DNA of 22,181 nt from Euryarchaeota archaeon UBA54. Lineage in GTDB: Archaea > Thermoplasmatota > Poseidoniia > Poseidoniales > Thalassarchaeaceae. Positions 8,655-15,509 of this stretch are shown piece by piece. The stretch is from the NCBI GenBank assembly GCA_002495735.1, contig DAGM01000026.1, forward strand, positions 42,782 to 64,962, in the 5' to 3' direction. Under the pieces are notes generated by a model. The model did no database searches and had not been told where the DNA came from. It worked only from the letters and a program-made list of their open reading frames with translations. A program made the translations under genes and the position numbers. Positions within the stretch are counted from its first letter, which is position 1. Each line of letters opens with the position of its first letter.

Positions 8655-8731
8655 GCTGTACTCAGGATAGTTGCTGGGACGGCTCTTTAGAGAGCCGGAG
8701 AACTTGAGTAGGCGGAGGACGGGCCCGAAGC
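8655..8731. promoter_or_regulatory. Divergent intergenic region with a 7-bp-arm hairpin (8680-8697)
   Basis: This 77-base gap must hold the promoters of the divergent surface-protein and TrmI genes. CGGCTCT and AGAGCCG form seven-base arms around TTAG at its centre (8680-8697). The AT-containing middle (CTCTTTAGAG) lies about 40-45 nt from both starts, so it could be a shared TATA-like or operator site. I see no strong archaeal TATA box with a BRE. GGAGG at 8714-8718 is a weak ribosome-binding candidate for TrmI, rather far from the GTG. Confidence 0.4.
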
Positions 8732-9544
8732 GTGAACGAGGACGGAGGCAGCGAGTGGGTCGCGCTAAGGGAGGACGACGGTCGCGCCTACCTGCTGCAG
8801 CGAACACCCGGCGAAGTCAAGGTGAAGGGACTAGGGAGATTTGATGTCGAGCAACTCCTGAACGGATACTCAATTGGAGATAGGATTACTGTCGGCCAGA
8901 AGTCCCTGTCCATCGTCGACCCGGCTCTCCCCGAGGCCCGCAGGAACATGGCTAGGAGGGCTCAAGTCATTGGCATCAAGGATTCTGGATTCCTCATCTC
9001 TTGGATGGGCATCGGCGTCGGCTCAAAGGTGCTCGAGGGCGGTCATGGTTCGGCCGGTCTAGCTATGCATCTGGCCAATGTCCTAGGCTCGTCTGGCACC
9101 CTCATCTCAGTCGAATCTAGGCCAGAGCATGCCGAGGTCGGACGGGCCAACATGGAGCGCCTAGCCGAAGTACTACCTGAGTTCCCAGATTGGCACCTGA
9201 TTGACGGTGATCTAATCGAAGTCGGACAAGCTGTTTCGGGAATCTGTCAATCTCTCGATGCGGCAATCATCGATGTGGCCGAGCCTTGGCAGGTTGTCCC
9301 GACTATCGAGCCACTGCTGAGGGCTGGAGGCAGACTGGCCTGCTACTGCCCGACCACCGTGCAACTTGAGAGATCCTGGGAATCCGCTCAGAGGCAGGGG
9401 CTGGTCATCGAATGGGCGGGCGAGATGATTGAGCGCAAGTGGGTCAAGGCTAGCAAAGGTGGTGTCAGACCAGGAAACCAGCCTATGGGGCACACTGCGT
9501 TCCTACTGATTGCAGCTAAGATTGTCCCTCACGAAGAAGAGTGA
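8732..9544 (+). CDS. trmI: tRNA (adenine-N1)-methyltransferase, archaeal TrmI type
   Basis: A 270-residue class I SAM-dependent methyltransferase that makes m1A (position 58, and in some archaea 57) in the tRNA T-loop. A small N-terminal domain (about 1-65) is followed by ARRAQVIGIKDSGFLI (74-89), the family counterpart of RGAQVIYPKDAA. SAM motif I is VLEGGHGSAG (100-109), and the acidic residue of motif II is E128 in SVESR. DVAEPWQVV (181-189) matches the family D-x-P-[DE]-P-W catalytic region with small changes. The C-terminal RPGNQPMGHTAFL is also typical. The start is GTG. It opens the plus-strand block; the GtrA-like gene starts 10 nt after its stop. Motif I differs from the usual EAGTGSG form, but the protein looks complete. 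Confidence 0.88.
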   Translation: MNEDGGSEWVALREDDGRAYLLQRTPGEVKVKGLGRFDVEQLLNGYSIGDRITVGQKSLSIVDPALPEARRNMARRAQVIGIKDSGFLISWMGIGVGSKVLEGGHGSAGLAMHLANVLGSSGTLISVESRPEHAEVGRANMERLAEVLPEFPDWHLIDGDLIEVGQAVSGICQSLDAAIIDVAEPWQVVPTIEPLLRAGGRLACYCPTTVQLERSWESAQRQGLVIEWAGEMIERKWVKASKGGVRPGNQPMGHTAFLLIAAKIVPHEEE

Positions 9545-9554
9545 GAGATCATCT

Positions 9555-10034
9555 ATGGGCTGGATCAATCGCTTCAAGGGCAGGGTTGCTGATGTCGGCT
9601 GGACCTCAAGTACAGTCCTCCGAGAGTTCATGAGATTCAACGTCACTGGATGCTTCAACTCCGCATTCGCTTTTGCAATTTATCTGATTCTGTACTGGAT
9701 GAATCTGTGGGAAGCCCACACAGCAGTGTCGGCCTGGGTCGTGTCCAACATCATAGGGAATGTCGAAGCCCACTATATGCACTACAGATTTACCTTCAAA
9801 TCGACATTTACCTACTCCACCAGTCTCAACCGGGCGTTCTGGTGCTACACTGCGCAACTAGCAGTGACAACTTCTCTCGAATACATCATGATAGAGAAGT
9901 GGTTAGTCAACCACTACGTCGCTTGGCTAATCAACACCTGCTTGTTCGGTTTCCTCAACTTCGTGCTCATCCGCTGGCTAGCCTTCCCACCTGAGCTCGA
10001 TGATGCGTATCTCGAGCGATTGTCGGATGATTGA
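9555..10034 (+). CDS. GtrA-like four-helix membrane protein
   Basis: A 159-residue protein with four hydrophobic segments at about 21-41, 48-66, 83-103 and 122-144. The pattern matches the GtrA/DPMS3-like family: EFMRFNVTGCFNSAFAFAIY in the first helix and an N-x-E-x-H-Y-x-x-H-YRFTF segment after the second, where GtrA proteins have N-x-x-x-x-x-x-FVF. Family members help move or present polyprenyl-linked sugars at the membrane, often with a glycosyltransferase, which is absent here. An upstream in-frame start at 9510 would overlap TrmI by 35 nt, so ATG 9555 is preferred. The acidic tail (DDAYLERLSDD) is probably cytoplasmic. The family call is good; the partner is unknown. Confidence 0.72.
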   Translation: MGWINRFKGRVADVGWTSSTVLREFMRFNVTGCFNSAFAFAIYLILYWMNLWEAHTAVSAWVVSNIIGNVEAHYMHYRFTFKSTFTYSTSLNRAFWCYTAQLAVTTSLEYIMIEKWLVNHYVAWLINTCLFGFLNFVLIRWLAFPPELDDAYLERLSDD

Positions 10035-10060
10035 GCCCCCTGGCCCGATACCATTCAAAA

Positions 10061-10082
10061 CCCCGTCCCGACACGAGAGGGG
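10061..10082 (+). promoter_or_regulatory. CCCC...GGGG pair just upstream of aspS
   Basis: CCCC at 10061-10064 can pair with GGGG at 10079-10082, ending one base before the preferred aspS ATG. The loop is 14 bases, so the structure is weak alone. It is listed because similar C-tract/G-tract pairs precede lonB, the MFS gene and the formyltransferase gene. Confidence 0.25.
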
Positions 10083-10083
10083 T

Positions 10084-11493
10084 ATGAGAGACAGTAGCGG
10101 ATGGAGGCCTACGGCTTACCGCTCCCACACCATAGGGCAGGTGGTGTCCAACGGCGCGGACATGGTTGGCTCCGAAGTAACCGTCGCAGGCTACGCCGAG
10201 ACAGTGCGAGGGCGCGGGGGAATCTGCTTCCTGATGCTGCGCGACGGTACTGGCCACATACAGGCATTCCTGAAGAAAGATAACATGGACGAGGCGCTGT
10301 TCAGCGCCATCCAATCAGCGACTCGCGAGTCGACCATTCAAGTCACTGGAACGGTGGCTCAGAAGCGTCCTCCGAAACTCGCCGAGGGCGAGTCTGCGCC
10401 GCCTCCAGAGTTTGAGGTCAATGTGGCGACCGCGAGAGTTCTCGCCGATGCTGCTGCACCTCTACCAGTAGGTGTGACTGACGATGTTCATGTGGGTCTC
10501 GATGTCAGACTGGATAACCGTCATCTCGACCTTCGGAGGGCTCATGTGAACGCGATGTTCCAACTGCGAGGGAAGGTACTGCAGTACGGCCGCGACCACC
10601 TCATCTCCGAGGGTTTCCAAGAAATCAACACACCGAAGATTATCGCTGCTGCAGCAGAGGGTGGCACCAATCTGTTCCCGATAAAGTACTTCGAGACAGA
10701 TGCATACCTCTCACAGAGTCCCCAGTTGTACAAGCAATTGGCAGTCCTTGGAGGACTCGAACGGGTGTTTGAGATTGGCCCGGCCTTCCGAGCGGAGAAG
10801 CACGACACCTATCGTCATCTGAACGAGTTCATCTCCTTCGATATTGAAGGCGCTTGGATGGACGAGGAAGACGTGATGGGTGTGCAGGAACGCATGATCC
10901 ACCATATCTGGAGCGAGGTGGCGGCCAATGACCAGAACCTCATCGATGTAGTGAACGAATACCGATCAGGCCAGAACCAAGAGCCTGTCACAGTCGAGGT
11001 CCCGAATGTGCCGTTTCCGCGCATATCCTACTGCGACGCCATCAAGATTGTCAAGGCGGGCGGAGGCGAGATAGAGTGGGGTGACGACATCGAGAGTCAT
11101 CACTGCGACATCGTCGCAGCCCAATATCCCGGTTTCCACTTTATTCCGCGCTGGCCGATGTCGATGAAACCCTTCTACATCCACCACAAGGAAGACGAGA
11201 AAGGATCCTCGGGCGGCCAGTTGAGTCGTGGCTTCGACCTCAACTACGGGCGTGACGAGATGACCAGCGGTGGTCAGCGCGAGCATCGCGTGGACGTGCT
11301 CGAGCAGAACCTACGGAACATGGGCCTAGAGCCGGCAGACTTCACCTTCTATACAGACGGATTCCGCTACGGTGCGCCTCCGCACGCTGGCTGGGGACTT
11401 GGTGTGGCCCGCCTGCTGATGGTACTGACCGGAGCTGGCAATGTCCGCGAGGTCGTGCTTTTCCCGCGCGACCGGAGTCGAGTCACTCCGTGA
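10084..11493 (+). CDS. aspS: Aspartyl-tRNA synthetase, archaeal type, probably non-discriminating
   Basis: A 469-residue class IIb aminoacyl-tRNA synthetase. An N-terminal OB-fold (about 28-130) binds the anticodon. The catalytic domain has class II motif 2 as FRAEKHDTYRHLNEF (about 235-249) and motif 3 as PPHAGWGLGVARLLM, and it ends in FPRDRSRVTP, which marks AspRS rather than AsnRS. In my hand alignment to Thermococcus AspRS, the positions that restrict the enzyme to tRNA-Asp (W26 and K85 there) are Glu and Pro here. K85P is a known change towards charging tRNA-Asn as well. In-frame starts exist at 10000 and 10027, both overlapping GtrA. ATG 10084 gives the expected N-terminus. The next frame overlaps its stop by 4 nt if the GTG at 11490 is used. 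Confidence 0.93.
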   Translation: MRDSSGWRPTAYRSHTIGQVVSNGADMVGSEVTVAGYAETVRGRGGICFLMLRDGTGHIQAFLKKDNMDEALFSAIQSATRESTIQVTGTVAQKRPPKLAEGESAPPPEFEVNVATARVLADAAAPLPVGVTDDVHVGLDVRLDNRHLDLRRAHVNAMFQLRGKVLQYGRDHLISEGFQEINTPKIIAAAAEGGTNLFPIKYFETDAYLSQSPQLYKQLAVLGGLERVFEIGPAFRAEKHDTYRHLNEFISFDIEGAWMDEEDVMGVQERMIHHIWSEVAANDQNLIDVVNEYRSGQNQEPVTVEVPNVPFPRISYCDAIKIVKAGGGEIEWGDDIESHHCDIVAAQYPGFHFIPRWPMSMKPFYIHHKEDEKGSSGGQLSRGFDLNYGRDEMTSGGQREHRVDVLEQNLRNMGLEPADFTFYTDGFRYGAPPHAGWGLGVARLLMVLTGAGNVREVVLFPRDRSRVTP

Positions 11494-11520
11494 CCGAAAA
11501 TAACGGGTATCTAAGGCCCC

Positions 11521-11535
11521 TCCCCGAAACGGGGA
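11521..11535 (+). promoter_or_regulatory. Perfect hairpin immediately upstream of the formyltransferase start
   Basis: TCCCCG and CGGGGA form six-base arms around an AAA loop, 28-42 nt after the aspS stop and 2 nt before ATG 11538. Stem core and loop match the hairpin at the MFS start on the other strand. The GGGGA arm is placed where a ribosome-binding site would be. No T-run follows. Confidence 0.5.
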
Positions 11536-11537
11536 CC

Positions 11538-12260
11538 ATGGCCAAGCCAAGATTTGCTTACCTGCTCTTGAAGGAGCATCCGTACGGCCGCGAGATGCTG
11601 CGCCAGATCCTCTCCGAGGGCTTCGTGCCCGAGATTATCATAGAGGAGGATTCACCAGTCGGCGACGAGGAGCGTGAGAAGTTCCTCAAGCGAATCGAGG
11701 GCAACCCAATAGCCCCACCCATAGCCGAGCAGGCTGCTGAAAACGGAATCCTACTGGTACCTGTCCCGATTCACAAATCACCCGAGGTCATGCCTCATCT
11801 AGAGGGGCTGGAGCTCGACCTCATCGTATTCGGAGGGACCCGAATAATCCGGGGGGAGATACTCGACTACCCCTCCGACGGGGTGATCAACGCCCATCCC
11901 GGACTGCTGCCCGAATGCAGGGGTTCGGCCTCACCTGCATGGTCGGTGTACCACGATATCCGCGTCGGCTCAACCTGTCACTTCTGTGACAATGGCATAG
12001 ACACAGGGGAGATGCTGATTAAGCGCGAAGTCGCGGTGAAGAGAGGGATGACCTATGAGGATCTGTGCTACGAGACGCTAGTTCTGGCTGGAGTCTTGAT
12101 GAAGGAGGCATTGATGGCATACGAGGATGGCCGCTGGCATGAGATGCGTCGACCGCAAGGTGAAAGCGAGCACCCGACATTCCGCAATGCGCCGGATGAG
12201 GTGCTCGAAGTCGTCGACCAGAAACTGCGTGACCAGACGTACGCTCATTATGTGGATTAG
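11538..12260 (+). CDS. Formyltransferase-fold protein (10-formyl-THF-type hydrolase/transferase)
   Basis: A 240-residue protein with the fold of GART, methionyl-tRNA formyltransferase and PurU. The family catalytic triad is visible: N118 and H120 in INAHPGLLPECRG, and D155 in GIDTGE, counted from ATG 11538. A Rossmann-like N-terminus (KPRFAYLLLKEHPYG) and the VFGGTRII strand precede it. The C-terminal OB-like domain of methionyl-tRNA formyltransferase is absent, and archaea do not formylate initiator tRNA, so that role is unlikely. An alternative GTG at 11490 overlaps the aspS stop (GTGA) and would add 16 residues unlike the fold's usual start. The SDR ATG lies 8 nt after its stop. Substrate unknown; transfer or hydrolysis of a formyl (or similar one-carbon) group within the operon's pathway is inference. 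Confidence 0.78.
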   Translation: MAKPRFAYLLLKEHPYGREMLRQILSEGFVPEIIIEEDSPVGDEEREKFLKRIEGNPIAPPIAEQAAENGILLVPVPIHKSPEVMPHLEGLELDLIVFGGTRIIRGEILDYPSDGVINAHPGLLPECRGSASPAWSVYHDIRVGSTCHFCDNGIDTGEMLIKREVAVKRGMTYEDLCYETLVLAGVLMKEALMAYEDGRWHEMRRPQGESEHPTFRNAPDEVLEVVDQKLRDQTYAHYVD

Positions 12261-12265
12261 GTGAT
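12260..12265 (+). promoter_or_regulatory. Ribosome-binding site GGTGAT for the SDR gene
   Basis: GGTGAT matches the 3' part of the archaeal Shine-Dalgarno consensus (GGAGGTGAT). It starts on the last base of the formyltransferase stop codon, three bases before ATG 12269, and fixes the SDR start. It suggests coupled translation of the two genes. Confidence 0.55.
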
Positions 12266-12268
12266 AAA

Positions 12269-13069
12269 ATGAACAATGGACTGCTCAATGATGGATTTCC
12301 TTTCGCCGATGGCGTATTAGACGGACAGACTGCACTGGTTTGCGGTGCCTCGAAGGGCATCGGGCGCGCCTGCGCGCTAATGCTCGCTCGAGCGGGCGCC
12401 CGCGTAGTCGCGTGCGCCCGCTCTGCAGCCAATCTCGACTCGCTGGTTACAGAAATGCACGGAGACGGGCACGAGGCTCTCGCACTGGACCTTGAGGATC
12501 TGAGCGCCGTACTCGAGGCCGTATCAGATTTGGACACCATACATATCCTAGTGAACAACTCCGGTGGACCTCCTGGGGGACCATTGCTTGAGAACACCCT
12601 TGATGAGTTCGAGGGGCCATTCCGCCGTCACCTACACGCTGCTCACACCATTACACAGACTCTGGTGCCCGGCATGGAGGCCGTTGGTACTGGGCGAATC
12701 GTGAACATCATCTCTACCTCGGTACGCGAGCCGATTGACAACATCGGTCTGTCCAATACCCTGCGTGGGGCTATGGCTTCATGGTCCAAATCACTGTCTC
12801 GTGAGCTGCCCGAGTGCGTGACCATCAACAACATCATGCCCGGTTTCACCGATACCGACAGACTAGGTTCCTTGGCGAGCTCGATCTCCGAGCGCACTGG
12901 TAAGTCAGTTGAAGACGTACGAGATGAATGGATGAGTGGAGTCCCCATCCAACGCCTCGTCAATCCTCTTGAGACTGCTCTCGCAGTCACTTTCCTATGT
13001 CTGCCGTCAAGCGGGGCTATTCGTGGCGTCAGTCTAGCCGTTGACGGCGGAAGAATGAGGTCAATCTGA
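12269..13069 (+). CDS. Short-chain dehydrogenase/reductase, atypical (kynurenine-cluster type)
   Basis: A 266-residue Rossmann SDR. The nucleotide-binding glycine motif is GASKGIGRA (26-34), VNNSGGPPGG (95-104) replaces the usual NNAG, and S149 lies at the normal catalytic serine position in NIISTS. The YxxxK catalytic pair is replaced: LSNTLRG puts S162 and R166 where Tyr and Lys are expected. The motifs GGPPGG, STSVREP and LSNTLRGAMASWSKSL match, from memory, an SDR encoded in flavobacterial kynurenine/3-hydroxyanthranilate clusters, whose reaction I do not know. The C-terminal VDGGRMRSI is typical of the family. It is the second gene of the operon, with a clear ribosome-binding site. Given the missing Tyr/Lys, it may bind nucleotide without classical reductase chemistry. 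Confidence 0.85.
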   Translation: MNNGLLNDGFPFADGVLDGQTALVCGASKGIGRACALMLARAGARVVACARSAANLDSLVTEMHGDGHEALALDLEDLSAVLEAVSDLDTIHILVNNSGGPPGGPLLENTLDEFEGPFRRHLHAAHTITQTLVPGMEAVGTGRIVNIISTSVREPIDNIGLSNTLRGAMASWSKSLSRELPECVTINNIMPGFTDTDRLGSLASSISERTGKSVEDVRDEWMSGVPIQRLVNPLETALAVTFLCLPSSGAIRGVSLAVDGGRMRSI

Positions 13070-13075
13070 TTGGTG

Positions 13076-14323
13076 ATGCGCTTGCGCTTCGATATCTTCT
13101 TCTCAATCTCCCAGACGCCGGATACTTCCGGCCACACCCCCTCCGAGAGAGTGATGTTGGCCAATTTCTTCAATCAGGTCGAGCTCGCCGACAAACTCGG
13201 TTTCGGAGTCGGCTGGGTCGCTCAGGCGCACCTGTCTACCGAAGTCCAGAAGAGTAACAGTAAGCCGGTGGTTCCGCACTACCCTGGAGAGGTCGGACTT
13301 TGTACTGACTTCTTCCAAGTCGCGAGTAAAATGTTCTCCCTCACCGAGCGGATGGAAGTCGGGAGCGCGGTGATGTCAATTCTAGGCTCTGGTGGACCGA
13401 TAGCACAAGCAGAGCGAGTAGGGTCGTTTCTCTCCCTGCATGGGCTCGACCCTGCTGAGACCCGGCGTCTGCACGTCGGCTTCTCGGCTGGTCGATTTGA
13501 GTTCATGGCACGACCATACGGTATCGTGCCGCGTGACGCTGTCGAGGAGGCTGCGTGGCCGGCCCTGCGCGGTCAGGTCTTCGCCGAGGCCTCTGAGATA
13601 TTCCTGCGGCTGTTGAATGGCGAGGTGGTGTCCTCAGACATGATTCGCCCCACAGTGCTGTCTAGAGTCAACTTCCGCTCCGACGAGGACTGGAAGGAGG
13701 TGCAGGATGCTGCTATATCTGTGCGAGGTCTCGATTCGCCTCCAGATTCGATTGGTATCGATAGGCGTTACGAGTTCGAGGAGATCAAGACAATTCCACA
13801 GGAGTGGCGTCGGGATTTACTGAACCTCGTTCTGGGCAGCCACGATCCGAAACTGCAGGTCGAAGTGAACAGATTGAGGCCTGTGCAGGTATTCAATCTC
13901 AGTATCACCCCTCCTCATATCATCGAGGAGACGCACGATAGGTTCCGTGAGCACTACCACTCCGATGGAGGACCATGGGAGCGCAGCATGATGCCGCGTA
14001 CAATCATGATATTTGTCAACGATGAGGAGGGACTCACTCCTGATGAGCAGAACGACGCTGCGATGGAGGAGGCGCGAGCTGCGCTATCGACGTACTGGAA
14101 CGCACTAGAGGGGACCATTGACCCGTCTAAGATTGAGCGGGCAACAGACAATGCGGTAATCGGCAATGCTGATAGGGTCTGTGAGCAAATACTCGAGAGG
14201 TTTCACCCCGAAGACCGTTTGATGTGCTGGTTCGACTTCTTCAACCACGACAGCGAGCGCGTCCAGAGAAACATGACGGCATTCATGACTAAGGTCGCAC
14301 CGCGCGTTAACAGGGGTGTCTGA
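13076..14323 (+). CDS. Luciferase-like flavin-dependent monooxygenase (LLM class)
   Basis: A 415-residue TIM-barrel protein of the bacterial-luciferase-like family, which uses reduced flavin (FMNH2 or F420) and O2 or a hydride-transfer substrate. Family features include an N-terminal beta strand (RLRFDIFFSIS), ADKLGFGVGWVAQAHLS near 36-52, MEVGSAVMSIL around 99-109 on a core strand, and LHVGFSAGRFEFMARPYGI around 131-149. The C-terminal NADRVCEQILERF segment is typical of the last helices. At 415 residues it is longer than luciferase alpha (about 355). TTG 13070 and GTG 13073 are in-frame alternatives; ATG 13076 gives the normal start. It begins 6 nt after the SDR stop and overlaps the next gene only if that uses GTG 14316. 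The substrate is unknown; in this operon it could be the ring- or side-chain-oxidising step. Confidence 0.86.
   Translation: MRLRFDIFFSISQTPDTSGHTPSERVMLANFFNQVELADKLGFGVGWVAQAHLSTEVQKSNSKPVVPHYPGEVGLCTDFFQVASKMFSLTERMEVGSAVMSILGSGGPIAQAERVGSFLSLHGLDPAETRRLHVGFSAGRFEFMARPYGIVPRDAVEEAAWPALRGQVFAEASEIFLRLLNGEVVSSDMIRPTVLSRVNFRSDEDWKEVQDAAISVRGLDSPPDSIGIDRRYEFEEIKTIPQEWRRDLLNLVLGSHDPKLQVEVNRLRPVQVFNLSITPPHIIEETHDRFREHYHSDGGPWERSMMPRTIMIFVNDEEGLTPDEQNDAAMEEARAALSTYWNALEGTIDPSKIERATDNAVIGNADRVCEQILERFHPEDRLMCWFDFFNHDSERVQRNMTAFMTKVAPRVNRGV
14313..14318 (+). promoter_or_regulatory. Ribosome-binding site GGGGTG for the asparaginase-II-like gene
   Basis: GGGGTG lies six bases before ATG 14325, inside the last codons of the monooxygenase gene. 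It favours ATG 14325 over the in-frame GTG at 14316 and suggests coupled translation. Confidence 0.45.
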
Positions 14324-14324
14324 G

Positions 14325-15509
14325 ATGAGTGAGGACGGCGGCGACAGGCCATCGAGTGTGGCCTCTGGCAGACCGGGTTCCGCGATCTATCCAACTAACC
14401 CCCTTGGCGAGCAGTACGAGGGGATTGCAACAGGTCGCGATGTCGAGTGGGAACCTCTGGTCGACTTTCGCCGCATGGATGTCTCCGAAAACACCATCCA
14501 CGGTGCGATCGCATGGGCCCACGGCACCGAGATAGTGCACTCCTTCGGGGGCAACGTGCTGGTCTACGGACGCTCAATGATGAAGCCGCTGATGATGAAG
14601 ACGTTTCAAGAGGCACTGGCCTCCGAGAAACTGAGCAGCGAACAGATGGCCATAGCTTGCTCTTCGCACAACGGCGACACCGAGCACGTCGCAGCTGCGC
14701 AATCGCTGCTTACCGAGTCCGAATGGGGACTAATGCAGTGTCCACTGGACGTTCCACTCATTCAATTCGGCCGACAGGTCAGACGCCCACGCCGCTGGTT
14801 CCACACCTGCTCGGGAGAGCATGCAGCGATGCTCAAGGCGCTGCGAAGCATGGGAATCAACCGGGCCGGCTACACTCTCCCGAGCTCACCTTGGTTCCCG
14901 ATGTACCTTGATGTACTCCGGCGCATGATGGGTAAGCCCGATTGGGAGCCGCAGAGGGTCGCCAAGGACGGCTGCGGACTTCCTACGGTCTCCAACACCG
15001 TAGACGAGCTCGCAGTGATGTTTGCTGGGCTAGCCCGCGAGAAGGACGATGACTGGATCTGGGATGCCATGAACAGCCATCCCGATCTCGTAGGCGGCTT
15101 CAACCGGCTCGATTCGACCTGCCTAAAGGCAGGCGAGGGGGAAATCCTGGCTAAGGAGGGGGCTGATGGTCTGCTCGGTCTGTCTATTATCCACCCCGAC
15201 TGGCCCAAGGGCCTAGGGATAGTGATCAAGATTGCTCACGGCTGGAACAGCCAAGCCACTTGGTACGTCGCCCGTGCCGTGCTCGGGGTGCTCGGAATCC
15301 GTCTACGCAACCCATATCCTCTACATCGCCAGAAGGCGTTCATAGTTCCGGGAATGGTACCACCACAGTACCTTGAGGAGCTCGAGAATGTCGTTACCTG
15401 GGATGAATGGGACCCTGATAGGGACAGATTCACGCTGGACTGGAAAGAGTACTCAGAAGGGATGACCCGTTCTGACCCGTTCGCCAATGAAGGTGAGAGG
15501 GGTTCGTAA
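14325..15509 (+). CDS. Asparaginase-II family (Rhizobium ReAV type) amidohydrolase-like protein, altered active site
   Basis: A 394-residue member of the Asparaginase_II family (PF06089-like), unrelated to the Ntn enzyme near the left end. Counted from ATG 14325, conserved elements are the Ser-x-x-Lys pair in YGRSMMKP (S84, K87), CSSHNGD (about 112-118), HTCSGEHAAML (C162) and KDGCGLPT (D215, C217). A lysine in IVIKIAHG probably matches the second catalytic Lys. In R. etli ReAV the zinc ligands are two Cys and a Lys in CSGKH; here that Lys is Glu (E165). The later Cys in GAEGVYC is Gly in GADGLLG. The fold should be kept, but asparagine hydrolysis is doubtful. Its stop overlaps the ALDH start by one base (TAATG). 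A deaminase or amidase step in the operon's pathway is inference. Confidence 0.85.
   Translation: MSEDGGDRPSSVASGRPGSAIYPTNPLGEQYEGIATGRDVEWEPLVDFRRMDVSENTIHGAIAWAHGTEIVHSFGGNVLVYGRSMMKPLMMKTFQEALASEKLSSEQMAIACSSHNGDTEHVAAAQSLLTESEWGLMQCPLDVPLIQFGRQVRRPRRWFHTCSGEHAAMLKALRSMGINRAGYTLPSSPWFPMYLDVLRRMMGKPDWEPQRVAKDGCGLPTVSNTVDELAVMFAGLAREKDDDWIWDAMNSHPDLVGGFNRLDSTCLKAGEGEILAKEGADGLLGLSIIHPDWPKGLGIVIKIAHGWNSQATWYVARAVLGVLGIRLRNPYPLHRQKAFIVPGMVPPQYLEELENVVTWDEWDPDRDRFTLDWKEYSEGMTRSDPFANEGERGS
15497..15502 (+). promoter_or_regulatory. Ribosome-binding site GAGGGG for the ALDH gene
   Basis: GAGGGG sits six bases before ATG 15509, preceded by AGGTGA at 15491-15496; both resemble parts of the Shine-Dalgarno consensus. 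They support this start and therefore the reality of the Cys-rich N-terminus of the ALDH. Confidence 0.5.

Noticed and set aside
8655..8807. N-terminal extension of the large surface protein to 8807 (Arg/Pro-rich 51 residues).
   Set aside because: It would overlap the divergent TrmI start by 76 nt and places a non-secretory, basic segment before the signal anchor. ATG 8654 fits better.
11538..12260. Methionyl-tRNA formyltransferase.
   Set aside because: The C-terminal tRNA-binding domain is missing, and archaeal initiation does not use formyl-methionine.
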